Notes: generated from the sequence alone by a model not told the origin. DNA of 64,000 nt from CAVQGZ01 sp963714455 (GCA_963714455.1 CAVQON010000013.1:96640-160639), one strand, 5' to 3'. Positions 27,011 through 36,128 are shown, counted from the stretch's first letter. Numbers and translations: made by a program.

Positions 27011-27678
27011 TCAGGGTGCTGCTCGTCGACGACCACCCCATCGTCCTGTCGGGACTGTCCGCGCTGGTCCAGTCCGATGACGCTCTGGCGCTGATCGCCA
27101 CAGCACGCACCGTGGCCCAGGCCCTGGCTGTCACAGCACAGCCGGACGTCGCCGTTGTCGATCTCGAACTCCCCGACGGGGACGGCATCCACCTCGGCGC
27201 CTCCCTCAAAGAGCGATGGCCCGAGCTGCGCGTGATCGTGCTGACCATGCACGCCGACGACCATTCCGTCATGCGCAGCCTCGGATCCGGCCTGGACGGC
27301 TACCTGCTGAAGGACTCCGATCCCGACGACGTGCTCCGAGCCATCCACTCCGCAGCACACGGGACGCTCGTGCTGGGCAAGGGCGCCGCCGGCGCCGTGG
27401 TCGCAGCCGCGTCCACAGCCCCCCGAACCGACCCGCTCGGCTCCCTCGACGCCCGCGAGCTGGAGATCCTGGAGCTGCTGGCGCAAGGAATGTCCACGGG
27501 GCAGATCGCCGCACGGCTCTACCTGGCGCCCAAGACGATCCGGAACCGGGTGTCCGAGATCGTGGGGAAGCTCGGCGCAGCCAACCCCGACCAGGCCATC
27601 TCCCTGGGACGTGCCGCCGGCCTGGGCCGCGGCGCTCAGCCAGGCGCCACTCCCGGCCCGCAACAGGGCGGGCGATAA
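27007..27678 (+). CDS. NarL/LuxR-type response regulator
   Basis: 223 residues. Receiver with acidic pocket VDDHP and phospho-acceptor D52 (VVDLELPDGDG), switch residues (VIVLTMHAD) and K in LLKDSDPDD. C-terminal LuxR HTH: LDARELEILELLAQGMSTGQ then IAARLYLAPKTIRNRVSEIV. It pairs with the kinase (ATGA overlap). Likely regulon: own operon and the divergent membrane protein (inference). Confidence 0.92.
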   Translation: MIRVLLVDDHPIVLSGLSALVQSDDALALIATARTVAQALAVTAQPDVAVVDLELPDGDGIHLGASLKERWPELRVIVLTMHADDHSVMRSLGSGLDGYLLKDSDPDDVLRAIHSAAHGTLVLGKGAAGAVVAAASTAPRTDPLGSLDARELEILELLAQGMSTGQIAARLYLAPKTIRNRVSEIVGKLGAANPDQAISLGRAAGLGRGAQPGATPGPQQGGR

Positions 27679-27730
27679 CCCTCCGCCCCGCCGCATCAGG
27701 CTCCACGTGCGCCACGCAAACGACCAAAGC

Positions 27731-27758
27731 GTCGAGCGCATCGCGCACCGCGCTCGAC
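27731..27758 (+). terminator. 9-bp hairpin downstream of the response regulator
   Basis: GTCGAGCGC and GCGCTCGAC are exact complements around a 10-nt loop, 53 bp after the stop. No T-tract. Confidence 0.5.
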
Positions 27759-27817
27759 AGTCACAAGCGGCGGACACGATGCAGGTGAGCCGAGATCGCA
27801 CTGTTACTCGCCGCGGT

Positions 27818-27842
27818 GCGTCCTCAGGCGGCGAAAGGACGC
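27818..27842 (+). repeat. Hairpin-repeat family, clean copy
   Basis: GCGTCC, 13 nt TCAGGCGGCGAAA, GGACGC; 6-bp perfect arms. Preceded by CGCCGCGGT as in the 47219 copy. Around it (27679-28061) no gene is evident. Confidence 0.7.
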
Positions 27843-28061
27843 GGCTTGGTTCGGCGTCGCTTCGAGGTGCGCAGCAGCAGTCGCTCATGCTTGATATGCG
27901 GGTGATTCTTGCGGGCATTCCGGCGACGCTGTCGCGGGTCACTGGCGATGAGAGGGGACCGACGTGTCCTTCCTCGATGTGTTTCTGACTGATTCATGAA
28001 CCTTGCTAGTCGGGCTGGGTGCGCCGGCGCTGAGATGGGATGACCGGGGCCTCCTGTCCGC

Positions 28062-28412
28062 TCACCACAGGGAGTGCTTGATCTCCCCGTTGACCCACCA
28101 CGGCCCTTCGCACTTGTCGACGAAGGCCTGCCACGCAGGGAACTCGTCCCACTCCTCATGCACCTGTCGGAAGTGGTCGTCCATGCCCGCCTGAGACTGA
28201 TACACCTCGGTGAGCGCGAACACGACAGCGTCCGGCCTGCTCGGATGCGGACCCTTCGTCACGAGGCGGAACAGCAACGCGCTGTCACCTTCGCGGTGGT
28301 GCGTGCCCTTCATCCACTGTGTGTGGGCGGCGGTGAGGCGGTCTCCCTCAGCCTCGAGCTCTGCCGGACAGACGAACAGGTACGACCACTGGGCACAACC
28401 GGCGTAGTCCAT
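28062..28412 (-). CDS. 116-residue protein, tandem paralog A
   Basis: Starts MDYAGCAQWSYLFVCPAELE; AGGAG precedes the ATG. It shares most positions with the gene at 28784-29134, including FVCPA-LEAE, THHREG, VTKGPHP, EGPW-VNG-I-HSLW. Length and strand pattern would suit a ferredoxin-like dimeric alpha-beta barrel, but no family is recognised. Paralog spacing 371 bp. Confidence 0.6.
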   Translation of the reverse strand: MDYAGCAQWSYLFVCPAELEAEGDRLTAAHTQWMKGTHHREGDSALLFRLVTKGPHPSRPDAVVFALTEVYQSQAGMDDHFRQVHEEWDEFPAWQAFVDKCEGPWWVNGEIKHSLW

Positions 28413-28626
28413 CGACGTTCTCCTCTTCCGAAATCGGCAGCAGACGGCTGGGCAATACGCGGGTGCACCCTGCTGCTGCTGAGGGATGCACCAACGTGGC
28501 TTGGTCACCACTGGGAGTGCCCGACGACCCCGTCCCTGGGGCGGCGTCTTCGCCACCAGGTACGGCGGCAAGGCGCGCTCACCGGCCCGGTGATGAGCGC
28601 GCTTCATGCCTGATCGTGGGCGTTGC

Positions 28627-28654
28627 CCGGTTGCGACCTCGTGCTCGCAACCGG
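28627..28654 (-). terminator. 10-bp hairpin between the tandem paralogs
   Basis: CCGGTTGCGA and TCGCAACCGG, perfect complements with an 8-nt loop, downstream of paralog B (28784-29134). Confidence 0.6.
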
Positions 28655-28783
28655 CGGCCGTCCCGCGTCGGTTGAGCACGCCGAAGTGACCGCCGTGACG
28701 ATGTCCGCGGTCGACGACACAGGCCTGGAGGCTCCTTAGCCACCATGGGGCGGGGGTCAGCCGCCACGCGAGTCGAGCTGGGG

Positions 28784-29134
28784 TCACCACAGGGAATGCG
28801 AGATCGTCCCGTTGACCGTCCAGGGTCCCTCGGATTGGCCGAGGAGCGCATGAAAGGCCGGGAGGTCTTCAAAGGTCTCGTGGGCCTGCTTGGAGTGATC
28901 CTCCACCCCGGCAGGGGACTGGTAGATCTCGGTCATCGCATAGACCACCGCGCCGTCCCGCTCAGGGTGTGGACCCTTCGTGACGGTGTACTGCAGCAGA
29001 GCCTTCTCACCCTCACGATGGTGGGTGCGCCGCATCCACTCCGCGTGCGAGGCGAAGATGCGATCGGCCTCGGCCTCCAGATCTGCCGGACAGACGAACA
29101 TGAGTGACCATTGGGTGCGTCCGGTGTAGTCCAC
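28784..29134 (-). CDS. 116-residue protein, tandem paralog B
   Basis: Starts MDYTGRTQWSLMFVCPADLE and ends EGPWTVNGTISHSLW. Same length as paralog A; about half of the residues look identical by eye, with the C-terminal SLW shared. A local duplication of unknown function; both may be small stress or redox proteins, but this is not shown by the sequence. Confidence 0.6.
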   Translation of the reverse strand: MDYTGRTQWSLMFVCPADLEAEADRIFASHAEWMRRTHHREGEKALLQYTVTKGPHPERDGAVVYAMTEIYQSPAGVEDHSKQAHETFEDLPAFHALLGQSEGPWTVNGTISHSLW

Positions 29135-29154
29135 GACGTGCCCCTTCCCTTCGA

Positions 29155-29515
29155 CTACTGCGTGGCGACGGTCGCCACGCGGGCTGGCTTCTCGGCGCGG
29201 CCGTGCACGCCGAACGTTCTGTAGAGCTGTTGTGGGTGCTTGTGCACCGTTCCCTCAGCCATCGATGAGACCGGCAGTGCTGGGAGCAGTGGCGAGTGCG
29301 GCCTTGGGGTCGGTGCGAAGACCCCGGCAACGGGGGTGCCGGCGGTGGTGACGGTGAGCAGACCGGTCGCCACTGTCTTGCGTCAGCTCGGTGGCAGCGC
29401 CCGATGCGCCACTCGCGTCACGGCGAGACGGGCAGGGTTCACGCTCAGAAACGCGAGCCTCATCAGCCATGGGTAGTCGACCGCCTCGGCCCGGGAGAAG
29501 AGCATCAGCGGGCGT
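29155..29515 (-). pseudogene. Unidentified gene fragment with in-frame stop
   Basis: One frame reads MLFSRAEAVDYPWLMRLAFL, SVNPARLAVTRVAHRALPPS, a TGA near 29381, then RKTVATGLLTVTTAGTPVAG and on to a stop at 29155. The continuous composition across the stop (PPS-stop-RKT) suggests a nonsense mutation in a once longer gene whose start is lost near 29515. Family not recognised. Confidence 0.35.
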
Positions 29516-29599
29516 AGAGACCTGTCTGTGTTGCCCGGACGGGTGTGGGGCAGGTGGGTGCGTCGTTGCCATGGCAGGTCTCCTTGTGGCTGCTGCGGG

Positions 29600-30658
29600 T
29601 CAGGCCCGGGCTTCGTAGACGATGTTGAAGGGGGTTTCGGAGATGCGGCGGAAGTGGGAGTAGCCGGCCTCGGCGAAGACGGCGGCCATGCCGGGTTCGC
29701 CGGCCTGCGCTCCCAGTGCCCGGCCGACCGGTTGGGACAGCGAGTTCGGGGTGCAGAGCGCCGCGGACGCGCCGTACATGGTCTTCGCTGTCGGGGCGGT
29801 GTGGTTGAGCGTCTTCTCTCCGTGCGCGAACGGCTCGACGAGCATGACCGCACCTCCGGGGGCGAGCTGGTTCTTGGCGTGCGCGGCGATGCCGACGGGG
29901 TCGCCCATGTCGTGCAGGGCGTCGAAGAAGCAGACCAGGTCGAACTCGCCTTGGAAGTCGGCTGCGTCGGCGACGCGGAAGTGGACCCGGTCGCTCACCC
30001 CGGCGATGTCCGCGCCTTCGCGGGCAGCGTCGATCGAGGCCGGGTGGCTGTCGAAGCCGTGGACCTCGACGCGCTGGTAGGCCTGGGCCATGACCACCGA
30101 GGAGATGCCGTACCCGCATCCCACGTCAGCGACTCGCCCCCCGCCGACCAGCAGCTCGCTGGCCCCGTCCACCGCCGGGATCCATTCGGTGACCAGATGA
30201 TGCTGGTAGCCCGGGCGGAAGAACTCGGCCGTCCCTCGGAACAGCTGCTCGCTGTGCTCGCCCCAGGCCAGCGCGCCGTCGGTGCGGAACGCGGCTGCGA
30301 CCTTGCCGAGGTCTTCGAACATCGAGGCTGTGACGGTCATGCCGCTGGCGACGAACACCGGTGACTGGCGCCGGGCCAGGGCCATGGCCTGCTCGGCCGG
30401 CAACGTGTAGGCCGACGCTGCATCGTCGTACTCGACGTATCCGGCCGCGGCCTGCTGGTCCAGCCAGTCCTGCACCAGCCGCTCCTGGCACCCGGTGCGC
30501 TCACCCAGCATCGCGGCCGTCATCGGTCCAGCGCCGTCCATGGCCTCATACAGCCCGAGCTCGTCTCCCAGGCAGACCATCAACACGGTGGTCGCCCCGC
30601 CCAGGTCGCCCAGCACTGTGCCCATGAACTCCTGCAGCGTGTTCTCGTCGATGGTCAT
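29600..30658 (-). CDS. SAM-dependent methyltransferase (class I, winged-helix N-domain)
   Basis: 352 residues. The N-terminal winged helix (GLYEAMDGAGPMTAAMLGER, CQERLVQDWLDQQAAAGYVE) is typical of O-methyltransferase-like enzymes. SAM motif I is VADVGCGYGISS, motif II VHGFDSHPASID, post-I FRVADAADF, and DLVCFFDALHDMGD precedes the substrate end. Small-molecule methyltransferase; substrate unknown. It follows the LuxR gene on the same strand with ~110 bp between, so likely under that regulator. Confidence 0.85.
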   Translation of the reverse strand: MTIDENTLQEFMGTVLGDLGGATTVLMVCLGDELGLYEAMDGAGPMTAAMLGERTGCQERLVQDWLDQQAAAGYVEYDDAASAYTLPAEQAMALARRQSPVFVASGMTVTASMFEDLGKVAAAFRTDGALAWGEHSEQLFRGTAEFFRPGYQHHLVTEWIPAVDGASELLVGGGRVADVGCGYGISSVVMAQAYQRVEVHGFDSHPASIDAAREGADIAGVSDRVHFRVADAADFQGEFDLVCFFDALHDMGDPVGIAAHAKNQLAPGGAVMLVEPFAHGEKTLNHTAPTAKTMYGASAALCTPNSLSQPVGRALGAQAGEPGMAAVFAEAGYSHFRRISETPFNIVYEARA

Positions 30659-30770
30659 CGCGGGTGTCCCTCCGTTCGTCGACCTGGTGTGCTCGATCCT
30701 GGTGGGGAGGGCGGGGGGTGAACCTCACCCGGCTGGGTGAGGAATCCGGGTCAGGCAGTCGGGCGGCCGG

Positions 30771-33491
30771 TCATGAAGGCTGCGCGTGCGCGGAGTGCAG
30801 GGCGGCCAGCTGGGCTCGGCTGGAGATGTCGAGCTTGGCGTACACCTGGCTCAGGTGGGTCTTGACCGTGTTGGGGCTGACGAACAGTCGCGCGGCTATC
30901 TGGGGCGTGGTGAGCCCGGACACGGCGAGGTCGACGACGTCGCGCTCGGCCGGAGTGAGGCTGTCCCACCCGGCCGGCGGGCGCTTGCGGGCTCCCCGGG
31001 AGCGCCGGGCCACGCGGGCGGCTTCCTCAACAGTGAGCGACGTGCCTGCTGCGATGGCCTCGGCCGCTGCCAGCGGGCCGATCGCTTGCTCCAGCCGCTC
31101 GACGGTCTCGGCGCGGAGCGCGGCCTCGAAGGGAAGTCGGGTTACGGAGGTGGTGGAATGCAGAGAGTCGACGGCGCCGATGAGCCGGCCCGCGCGGTCG
31201 TGGGCCCCGCGGACGCTCTCCAGCAGCCCGAGGTGGTCCAAAGCAGCCGCGAGCCCCAGCCGGTCACCCAGTCTCGAAGCGACACCAATCGCGTCGTGGA
31301 CGCGGTCGAGCGCCTGCTGGAAGCGATCGTGTCGCAGGTCGATAACCGCCAACCCAAGCTCGGCTCGCAGACGCGAGAGGGGGTACGACGGGTCGACTGA
31401 CAACTCCGACGACTCGGTCAGGATCGTGGTGGCTGCCTCGGTGTCGCCGGACCGAAGACGGGTCAGCCCGAGCAGCCACAGTCCGGCAGCGCTGTCCGAC
31501 TGAGTGGACGTGACCCGGGCGAGGTCGACACCATGCTCGGCCTGGGCTGCGGTGTCGTCATGGTCGAACCGGTAGTGCGCGAACGCCCACCACCGCTGAG
31601 CGAGGCTGGCGAACAGCGGCAGGTCTTGGTCGGCGGCGATGGCGGCCGCGTGCCGCAGATGCTGCTCGGCCTGATCCTCGTCGCCGCGCAAGGTGGCCAC
31701 CGTGCCGATAGAGGTGAGGGCCATCACCTCGTAGACCGGGTATCCCACCACCCGCGCCTGCGACAGTGCCTCCCGCGCGATCGCCACCCGATGGTCAAGC
31801 CTCAGGTCCATCAGCGCCGGGCCGTAGGCCTGGAACACCAGGCCCGTCAAAGCCATCCTCGTCAGAGGAGCGCTGCGGGCAACGACAGCGGCGTCCAGCT
31901 CGGTGCCCGCGGGTATCGACCTGCTGTGGGACATCAAGGCTGCGCGCCGGGTGTCCAGAAAGTCGACGTGGAACCCCCCGTCGCCAGATCGCCGCACGAC
32001 GCGGTCCGCCTCGTCAAGGTCGGCCCAGATCTGCGCGTCAGAGCCGTGCCCGGAGAAGAAGCCGCACCACGCCCGATTCATCAGTGCGCGGGCCCGCCAG
32101 TACTCGTCCATCCCCGCAGACCTGAGGGCTCGATCGGCCAGCCGATAGGCCTCGGACAGCCGCCCGGCCATCAGCTCCTCGTGCGACGTGATCGCCAGCA
32201 CCGGACCCCGCAGCGCGGGGCTCAAGCCAGGCAGCGCCAGCAGGCCCTCGCTTCGCCGGGTGAATTCCGCGTACCGGCCGCGAATGTGCCAGTAGTCCAG
32301 CATGGCCAGCATCATCTCCGCCGCCCGATCTGGTCGGTCGCGCTGGACATGCCAGTCCATCGCGGCTCGGACCTCGGGCAGCTCGGCGTCCAGCATCGCC
32401 AGCCATGTCGACTGGTCGGGAATCGTCCGCGACTGACCATCACCGACCACGAGGGAGTACACCGCGTCGGCATGCCGGTCACGGGCCTCGTCATCGATCC
32501 CGGCATCCGCGAGAAGGTCACGGGCGAGAAACCGGACAGCCGCTGGCAGGCGATACCGACGGTTGGGCAGCGCCCGGACCACCGAGGCCTCGACGAGCTC
32601 GCTGACCACCTGCTCGACGCTGGCCGACCCGAGGGTCACAACGCTGTCACCGACAGCCCGGGCCGTGGCCAGCGTGAACGAGTCGGCGAACACCGACAGC
32701 CTCTGCAGCATCACCCGACCGGACGGACTGAGCAGGTCCACGCTCCAAGTGACGCTGGCATCCAGCGAGTGATGACGAGCCAGACCGCCACGGTAGGAGC
32801 CGGCGGGCTGCCGCAGCGGCGCGGGCAGCAAGTCGGCCAGCTCGTTCAGCGGCAACGAGGCGGCCCGTGCGGCGGCGAGCTCGAGCCCCAGGGGGCTGCC
32901 CTCCACCACGCGCGCCAACGCCACCACGCCGTCCACGTTGGCGTCATCCACCCGGAAGTCGCCGAGCACATCGCGTATCCGGTCGGTCAGCAGGACGACG
33001 GCCGGAGCCTGAGTCGCCTCGTCCGGCGTCGACCCCGAGGCGGGAAGGGCCAAAGGCTGCAGCCGATGGACCACCTCACCAGGTACGCCCAGCCGCTCCC
33101 GGGTCGTCGTCAACACGTGCACGTCCGGACATGCTCGGTCGACAGTTTCGACCAGCGTCACGGCCGCGTCGGCCACGTGCTCGCAGTTGTCCAGCACAAG
33201 AACCCCTCGCGGCAGACGCGCCTGCAGCAGCCCCTCCAGACTCGCGGCGTCCGGCCCCGGGGGCAGAGCATCAACGACGGCATCGCGGACACCGGCCGGT
33301 GTCCTGGCCGCGGCCAGGTCGGCCCATGCCACCCGCTGACCCTGCTCCCGCTGGGCGGCAGCCGCCTCGGTCGCCAGCCGTGTCTTGCCCACCCCGCCCT
33401 CACCCACGACACTGACCAGCCGCCGCTCAGCAAGCAGCGCACCCACAGCGTCCAGATCCGCTGAGCGGCCCACGAACGAGGCCCCGAACAT
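30771..33491 (-). CDS. Large ATP-binding LuxR-family (LAL/AfsR-like) regulator
   Basis: About 906 residues from MFGASFVGRS. STAND-type NTPase: Walker A GEGGVGKT (30-37), Walker B GVLVLDNCEHV, ARC-like region with TTTRERLGVPGE. Then TPR-like helical repeats, and a C-terminal LuxR HTH (LTPAERDVVDLAVSGLTTPQ, IAARLFVSPNTVKTHLSQVY). Such proteins sense a ligand through the repeats. Longer frames upstream (to 33623) lack family similarity. Likely target: the downstream methyltransferase. Confidence 0.85.
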   Translation of the reverse strand: MFGASFVGRSADLDAVGALLAERRLVSVVGEGGVGKTRLATEAAAAQREQGQRVAWADLAAARTPAGVRDAVVDALPPGPDAASLEGLLQARLPRGVLVLDNCEHVADAAVTLVETVDRACPDVHVLTTTRERLGVPGEVVHRLQPLALPASGSTPDEATQAPAVVLLTDRIRDVLGDFRVDDANVDGVVALARVVEGSPLGLELAAARAASLPLNELADLLPAPLRQPAGSYRGGLARHHSLDASVTWSVDLLSPSGRVMLQRLSVFADSFTLATARAVGDSVVTLGSASVEQVVSELVEASVVRALPNRRYRLPAAVRFLARDLLADAGIDDEARDRHADAVYSLVVGDGQSRTIPDQSTWLAMLDAELPEVRAAMDWHVQRDRPDRAAEMMLAMLDYWHIRGRYAEFTRRSEGLLALPGLSPALRGPVLAITSHEELMAGRLSEAYRLADRALRSAGMDEYWRARALMNRAWCGFFSGHGSDAQIWADLDEADRVVRRSGDGGFHVDFLDTRRAALMSHSRSIPAGTELDAAVVARSAPLTRMALTGLVFQAYGPALMDLRLDHRVAIAREALSQARVVGYPVYEVMALTSIGTVATLRGDEDQAEQHLRHAAAIAADQDLPLFASLAQRWWAFAHYRFDHDDTAAQAEHGVDLARVTSTQSDSAAGLWLLGLTRLRSGDTEAATTILTESSELSVDPSYPLSRLRAELGLAVIDLRHDRFQQALDRVHDAIGVASRLGDRLGLAAALDHLGLLESVRGAHDRAGRLIGAVDSLHSTTSVTRLPFEAALRAETVERLEQAIGPLAAAEAIAAGTSLTVEEAARVARRSRGARKRPPAGWDSLTPAERDVVDLAVSGLTTPQIAARLFVSPNTVKTHLSQVYAKLDISSRAQLAALHSAHAQPS

Positions 33492-33619
33492 CGCTCGCAC
33501 CACCCCGACGGTAACGGTCAACCCCGCGACACGACGTCGTCGCGGCTCACCCCACCAAACGGCACCTCCAACCAGGTACCCGGGTGAGATCCGACGACCC
33601 GCCGCTCTGAGGGCGATTC

Positions 33620-33748
33620 TCACCTGGTGGCGAGGTACCGGCTGAGCGCATCCCTTACGACGTCGCTGACGGCGCGGTCCTGATTCCTGGCAAGTTTCTG
33701 TCGCACGTTCCGGGTGTCGTCGTCGGCTCAGATCCGCTCATCGACCTG
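33620..33748 (-). pseudogene. Ribbon-helix-helix antitoxin fragment
   Basis: Reverse frame: VDERI, stop, ADDDTRNVRQKLARNQ, then DRAVSDVVRDALSRYLATR and a stop. The last part is a typical second helix of an RHH antitoxin. The DNA-binding strand is missing and a stop interrupts it. No toxin follows. Confidence 0.3.
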
Positions 33749-33789
33749 CCCCGCAGTGGGCGGAAACGACGCGGGTGCGCCCCTTCCGT

Positions 33790-34704
33790 TCAGACGCCGG
33801 CGACGTAGGCGGTGAGGAAGTGGACGCCGTGGCGGTCGAGGTTGCCGCGGGCGCGGTCGTAGTGCTCGGTCGTCCTAGGGTCAGCATGCCGGGCGAGGAT
33901 CTGCGCGTCGCGCAGCGGGACACCGGCGTCCAACGCGTTGGTGATCGCGGCATGGCGCAGGGAGTGCGGGCTGATGTGGCGTGGAATCCTCGCGGTCTTC
34001 GCGATCCGGGTGACCATCCGGTAGGCATCCCGGCGGTCGATCGGCTTCCCGGACACCGGTCGCAGCACCAGCGGCCCGGAGGTGCGCTGGCCCCGGCAGG
34101 CCTCCATGACCCGCAGCACCGGCACCGTGAGTGGCATGGTGGCCGGCTTGTTGCCCTTGCCGACCAGATGGAGCACCCGGTGCCCGCGCAGGGTGTCGGC
34201 GTAGTGCTCGATGTGCACAGCCGCGGCTTCTGAGGCGCGTAAGGCGTTGATGCCGAGCAGGAAGGCAAGAGCGCCGTGGTGCACGCTGATGGTCTGCGCG
34301 ACTTGCAGGAAGCGGATCAGCTCGAGCCGGTCCAGGCCCTGGGTGCGCGACTCGTCCCGCTGCACCTTCGGCAGCCGCGCATACACCGCGGGGTCCGCTG
34401 AGATCAGCCCATCGACGTGGGCAAACCGGAAGAAGCCCCGCACCCCATGCATCATCGTGACTACGGAGGAGTCCATCAGCCCCCGCTCCCCGAGACCGCG
34501 GATGTAGAGCTCGACGTGCGCGCGTTGGATCCCGGCCAACGGGTCCAGCCCATGGTGCTCGCACCAGACGAACCACTGCTTGAGCTGGAAGGCGTACAAG
34601 GCGTGGGTCCGCCCCGAGTACCGGGCCAAGAACGACACCGCCGCCAACTGGGCGGTGGACATCCTGGACGGCTGGAACGGCAGCAGGGTCGTTGAAGCGG
34701 ACAT
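33790..34704 (-). CDS. Tyrosine recombinase/integrase, copy 3 (intact)
   Basis: 304 residues. SAM-like N-terminal core-binding domain (TAQLAAVSFLARYSGRTHAL) and a catalytic domain with R156 (NALRASE), K183 (VGKGNK), H247-R250 (SPHSLRH), H273 (ARHADP) and nucleophile Y282 (TEHYDR): the full set for a phage/XerC-type recombinase. Two broken paralogs lie at 17967 and 20950, all in the same orientation and with the same upstream element. It is the only copy in the window able to act on their sites. Confidence 0.92.
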   Translation of the reverse strand: MSASTTLLPFQPSRMSTAQLAAVSFLARYSGRTHALYAFQLKQWFVWCEHHGLDPLAGIQRAHVELYIRGLGERGLMDSSVVTMMHGVRGFFRFAHVDGLISADPAVYARLPKVQRDESRTQGLDRLELIRFLQVAQTISVHHGALAFLLGINALRASEAAAVHIEHYADTLRGHRVLHLVGKGNKPATMPLTVPVLRVMEACRGQRTSGPLVLRPVSGKPIDRRDAYRMVTRIAKTARIPRHISPHSLRHAAITNALDAGVPLRDAQILARHADPRTTEHYDRARGNLDRHGVHFLTAYVAGV

Positions 34705-34837
34705 GGCGTCACCTCACACGGCGACCTGACAACGGTCCAGACCTCGCCCGCCGCCGACACGGCCAGGCACCCGGACCAGCCGACGCTAGCCCCAATCCGC
34801 AGCCCGTGAGCTGCGTCCACAGGCGGCGAAGTGGGGC
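34705..34837 (+). repeat. Recombinase-associated element, copy 3
   Basis: Upstream of the intact recombinase. Contains ACACGGCCAGGCACCCGGAC, CCGACGCTAGCCCCAATCC and GCGTCCACAGGCGGCGAA (34813-34830); the right arm of the hairpin is diverged (GTGGGGC). Candidate recombinase promoter and/or attachment region. Confidence 0.7.
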
Positions 34838-34850
34838 ACCTGTTCCGGGA

Positions 34851-35321
34851 CTACAGGTCCCGTTCGTAGGCGAGCATGAGCGGGCCGTCCGGTCCCTCGG
34901 TGCGGCGGAACCCGGCCGCGTCGTAGAGCCGTTGGGCGCGGTCATCATCCTCGCTGGTGATGAGGAACGCGTATGTGGCGTTGCGCTCGCGTGCCGCCCG
35001 CATGGCCTCGGTGATCAGCTCCCGCCCGTACCCCCGGCCGCGCTGGTTCGGCGTGACGTAGAGCTCGGCCAGGTAGGCCTCCTGGGTGTCGCTCCACAGC
35101 GACGGCTGCACGCGCATGACCGCGACTCCGACCGCGGTGTGGCCTGCGGGCTCACGTGCGAGGAGAACCACGACGTGCTCGCCGCCGATGAGCTCCAACC
35201 GAGCCGCGATCTCGCCAGGCGGTGGCGCTGGTTCGTCGTACTCCACATTGAAGTCGTGAAGGAGTTGTGCCGCCTCGGCGACGGCGCGCCCTACCTCGAT
35301 CGTCTCGATCATGTCCAGCAT
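34851..35321 (-). CDS. GNAT-family N-acetyltransferase
   Basis: 156 residues (ATG 35312 is an alternative start). The acetyl-CoA motif A is AYLAELYVTPNQRGRGYGRE (Q/RxxGxG/A), then MRAARERNA, and motif B SEDDDRAQRLYDAAGFRR. Full GNAT fold; substrate unknown. Upstream neighbour OsmC is in the same direction, 119 bp away. Confidence 0.88.
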   Translation of the reverse strand: MLDMIETIEVGRAVAEAAQLLHDFNVEYDEPAPPPGEIAARLELIGGEHVVVLLAREPAGHTAVGVAVMRVQPSLWSDTQEAYLAELYVTPNQRGRGYGRELITEAMRAARERNATYAFLITSEDDDRAQRLYDAAGFRRTEGPDGPLMLAYERDL

Positions 35322-35440
35322 TCTGTAGCGACCGGCGACTCAACGTCGCCTGCTCGAACACGGCCGCTGCCGCGGCGTCGTGACGACCGACCGACAAGGC
35401 GCGACAGGCGGCGTCGTGGGCCGGCAGCTGGTCGGTGGCG

Positions 35441-36016
35441 CTACCGGGTGGCCTCCCCGGCCAAGTCGATCGTGACGGGGATGGCGGCCTGCAGGGTGTG
35501 CCCGACGGGGGAGCTGCCCACGACGGCCTGGTGCAGCCGCTGGACGTCGGCCGGGTCGGCGTCGGTGTCCAGGTGCACCGTGGCAGTGATGGTGTCGAAG
35601 CCGGCGTGCCCGGGCCGCAGGCCGAGGAACGCCCCCAGGTCGAGCTCGCCAGCCAGCTCGATACGCAGCCCGTGCAAGGTGATGCCGTCGGCGGTGGCGT
35701 TGGCGGCGTACCCGACCGCGAGGCAGTTGCCCAGGGCGGCGAGCAGCTGTTCGACGGGGTTCGGGGCGGTGTCGGTGCCGCCGAGCGTCGCCGGCTCGTC
35801 GGAGGTGACCGGGTCGAAGCCGCGGATGTGGGCGGCCGAGCGGAAGCCGCCGTCCCAGATGACGTCGGCGCGCCAGGTGGTGGCCGAGGCTGCGGGGGTG
35901 CACCGGACGGTGTCGACCAGGGCCGCGACGGCGTGCAGGTCGACACCGTTGCGACCAGGCAGGGTGTCGGCGTCCTCGTCGCGGCGAGCCGCGGTGGGCG
36001 TGGTGGAAGCAATCAT
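35441..36016 (-). CDS. OsmC-like protein
   Basis: 191 residues. VDLHAVAALVDTVRCTP then the OsmC core DVIWDGGFRSAAHIRGFDPV, PNPVEQLLAALGNCLAVGYA (the conserved cysteine after LLAALG.C) and a C-terminal hydrophobic core. By family a peroxidase or thiol-reactive stress protein, but the first catalytic Cys/Arg pattern of Ohr is not obvious, so OsmC-like is the safest call. Confidence 0.8.
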   Translation of the reverse strand: MIASTTPTAARRDEDADTLPGRNGVDLHAVAALVDTVRCTPAASATTWRADVIWDGGFRSAAHIRGFDPVTSDEPATLGGTDTAPNPVEQLLAALGNCLAVGYAANATADGITLHGLRIELAGELDLGAFLGLRPGHAGFDTITATVHLDTDADPADVQRLHQAVVGSSPVGHTLQAAIPVTIDLAGEATR

Positions 36017-36068
36017 GACTCTGTCTCCAAAGAACAGGGGTGGGCCGGGTCGAACGCCGCGACCGTCT

Positions 36069-36128
36069 CTCTCGGGTGTCGGCGTTCCCCGTCAGCGCAC
36101 TGTCGCGCCCGGGCGGAACACCCGAGAG
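36069..36128. promoter_or_regulatory. 11-bp inverted repeat upstream of osmC-like gene
   Basis: CTCTCGGGTGT (36069-36079) and ACACCCGAGAG (36118-36128), exact complements 38 nt apart, in the leader/promoter of the OsmC-like gene. It could be two half-sites of a dimeric regulator or an mRNA hairpin. Remaining 36129-36513 shows nothing recognisable. Confidence 0.5.

Noticed and set aside
31533..33464. 643-residue plus-strand frame opposite the LuxR regulator
   Set aside because: Low-complexity composition (Gln/His/Pro/Arg) and no ribosome site; the opposite strand carries Walker A and LuxR HTH.
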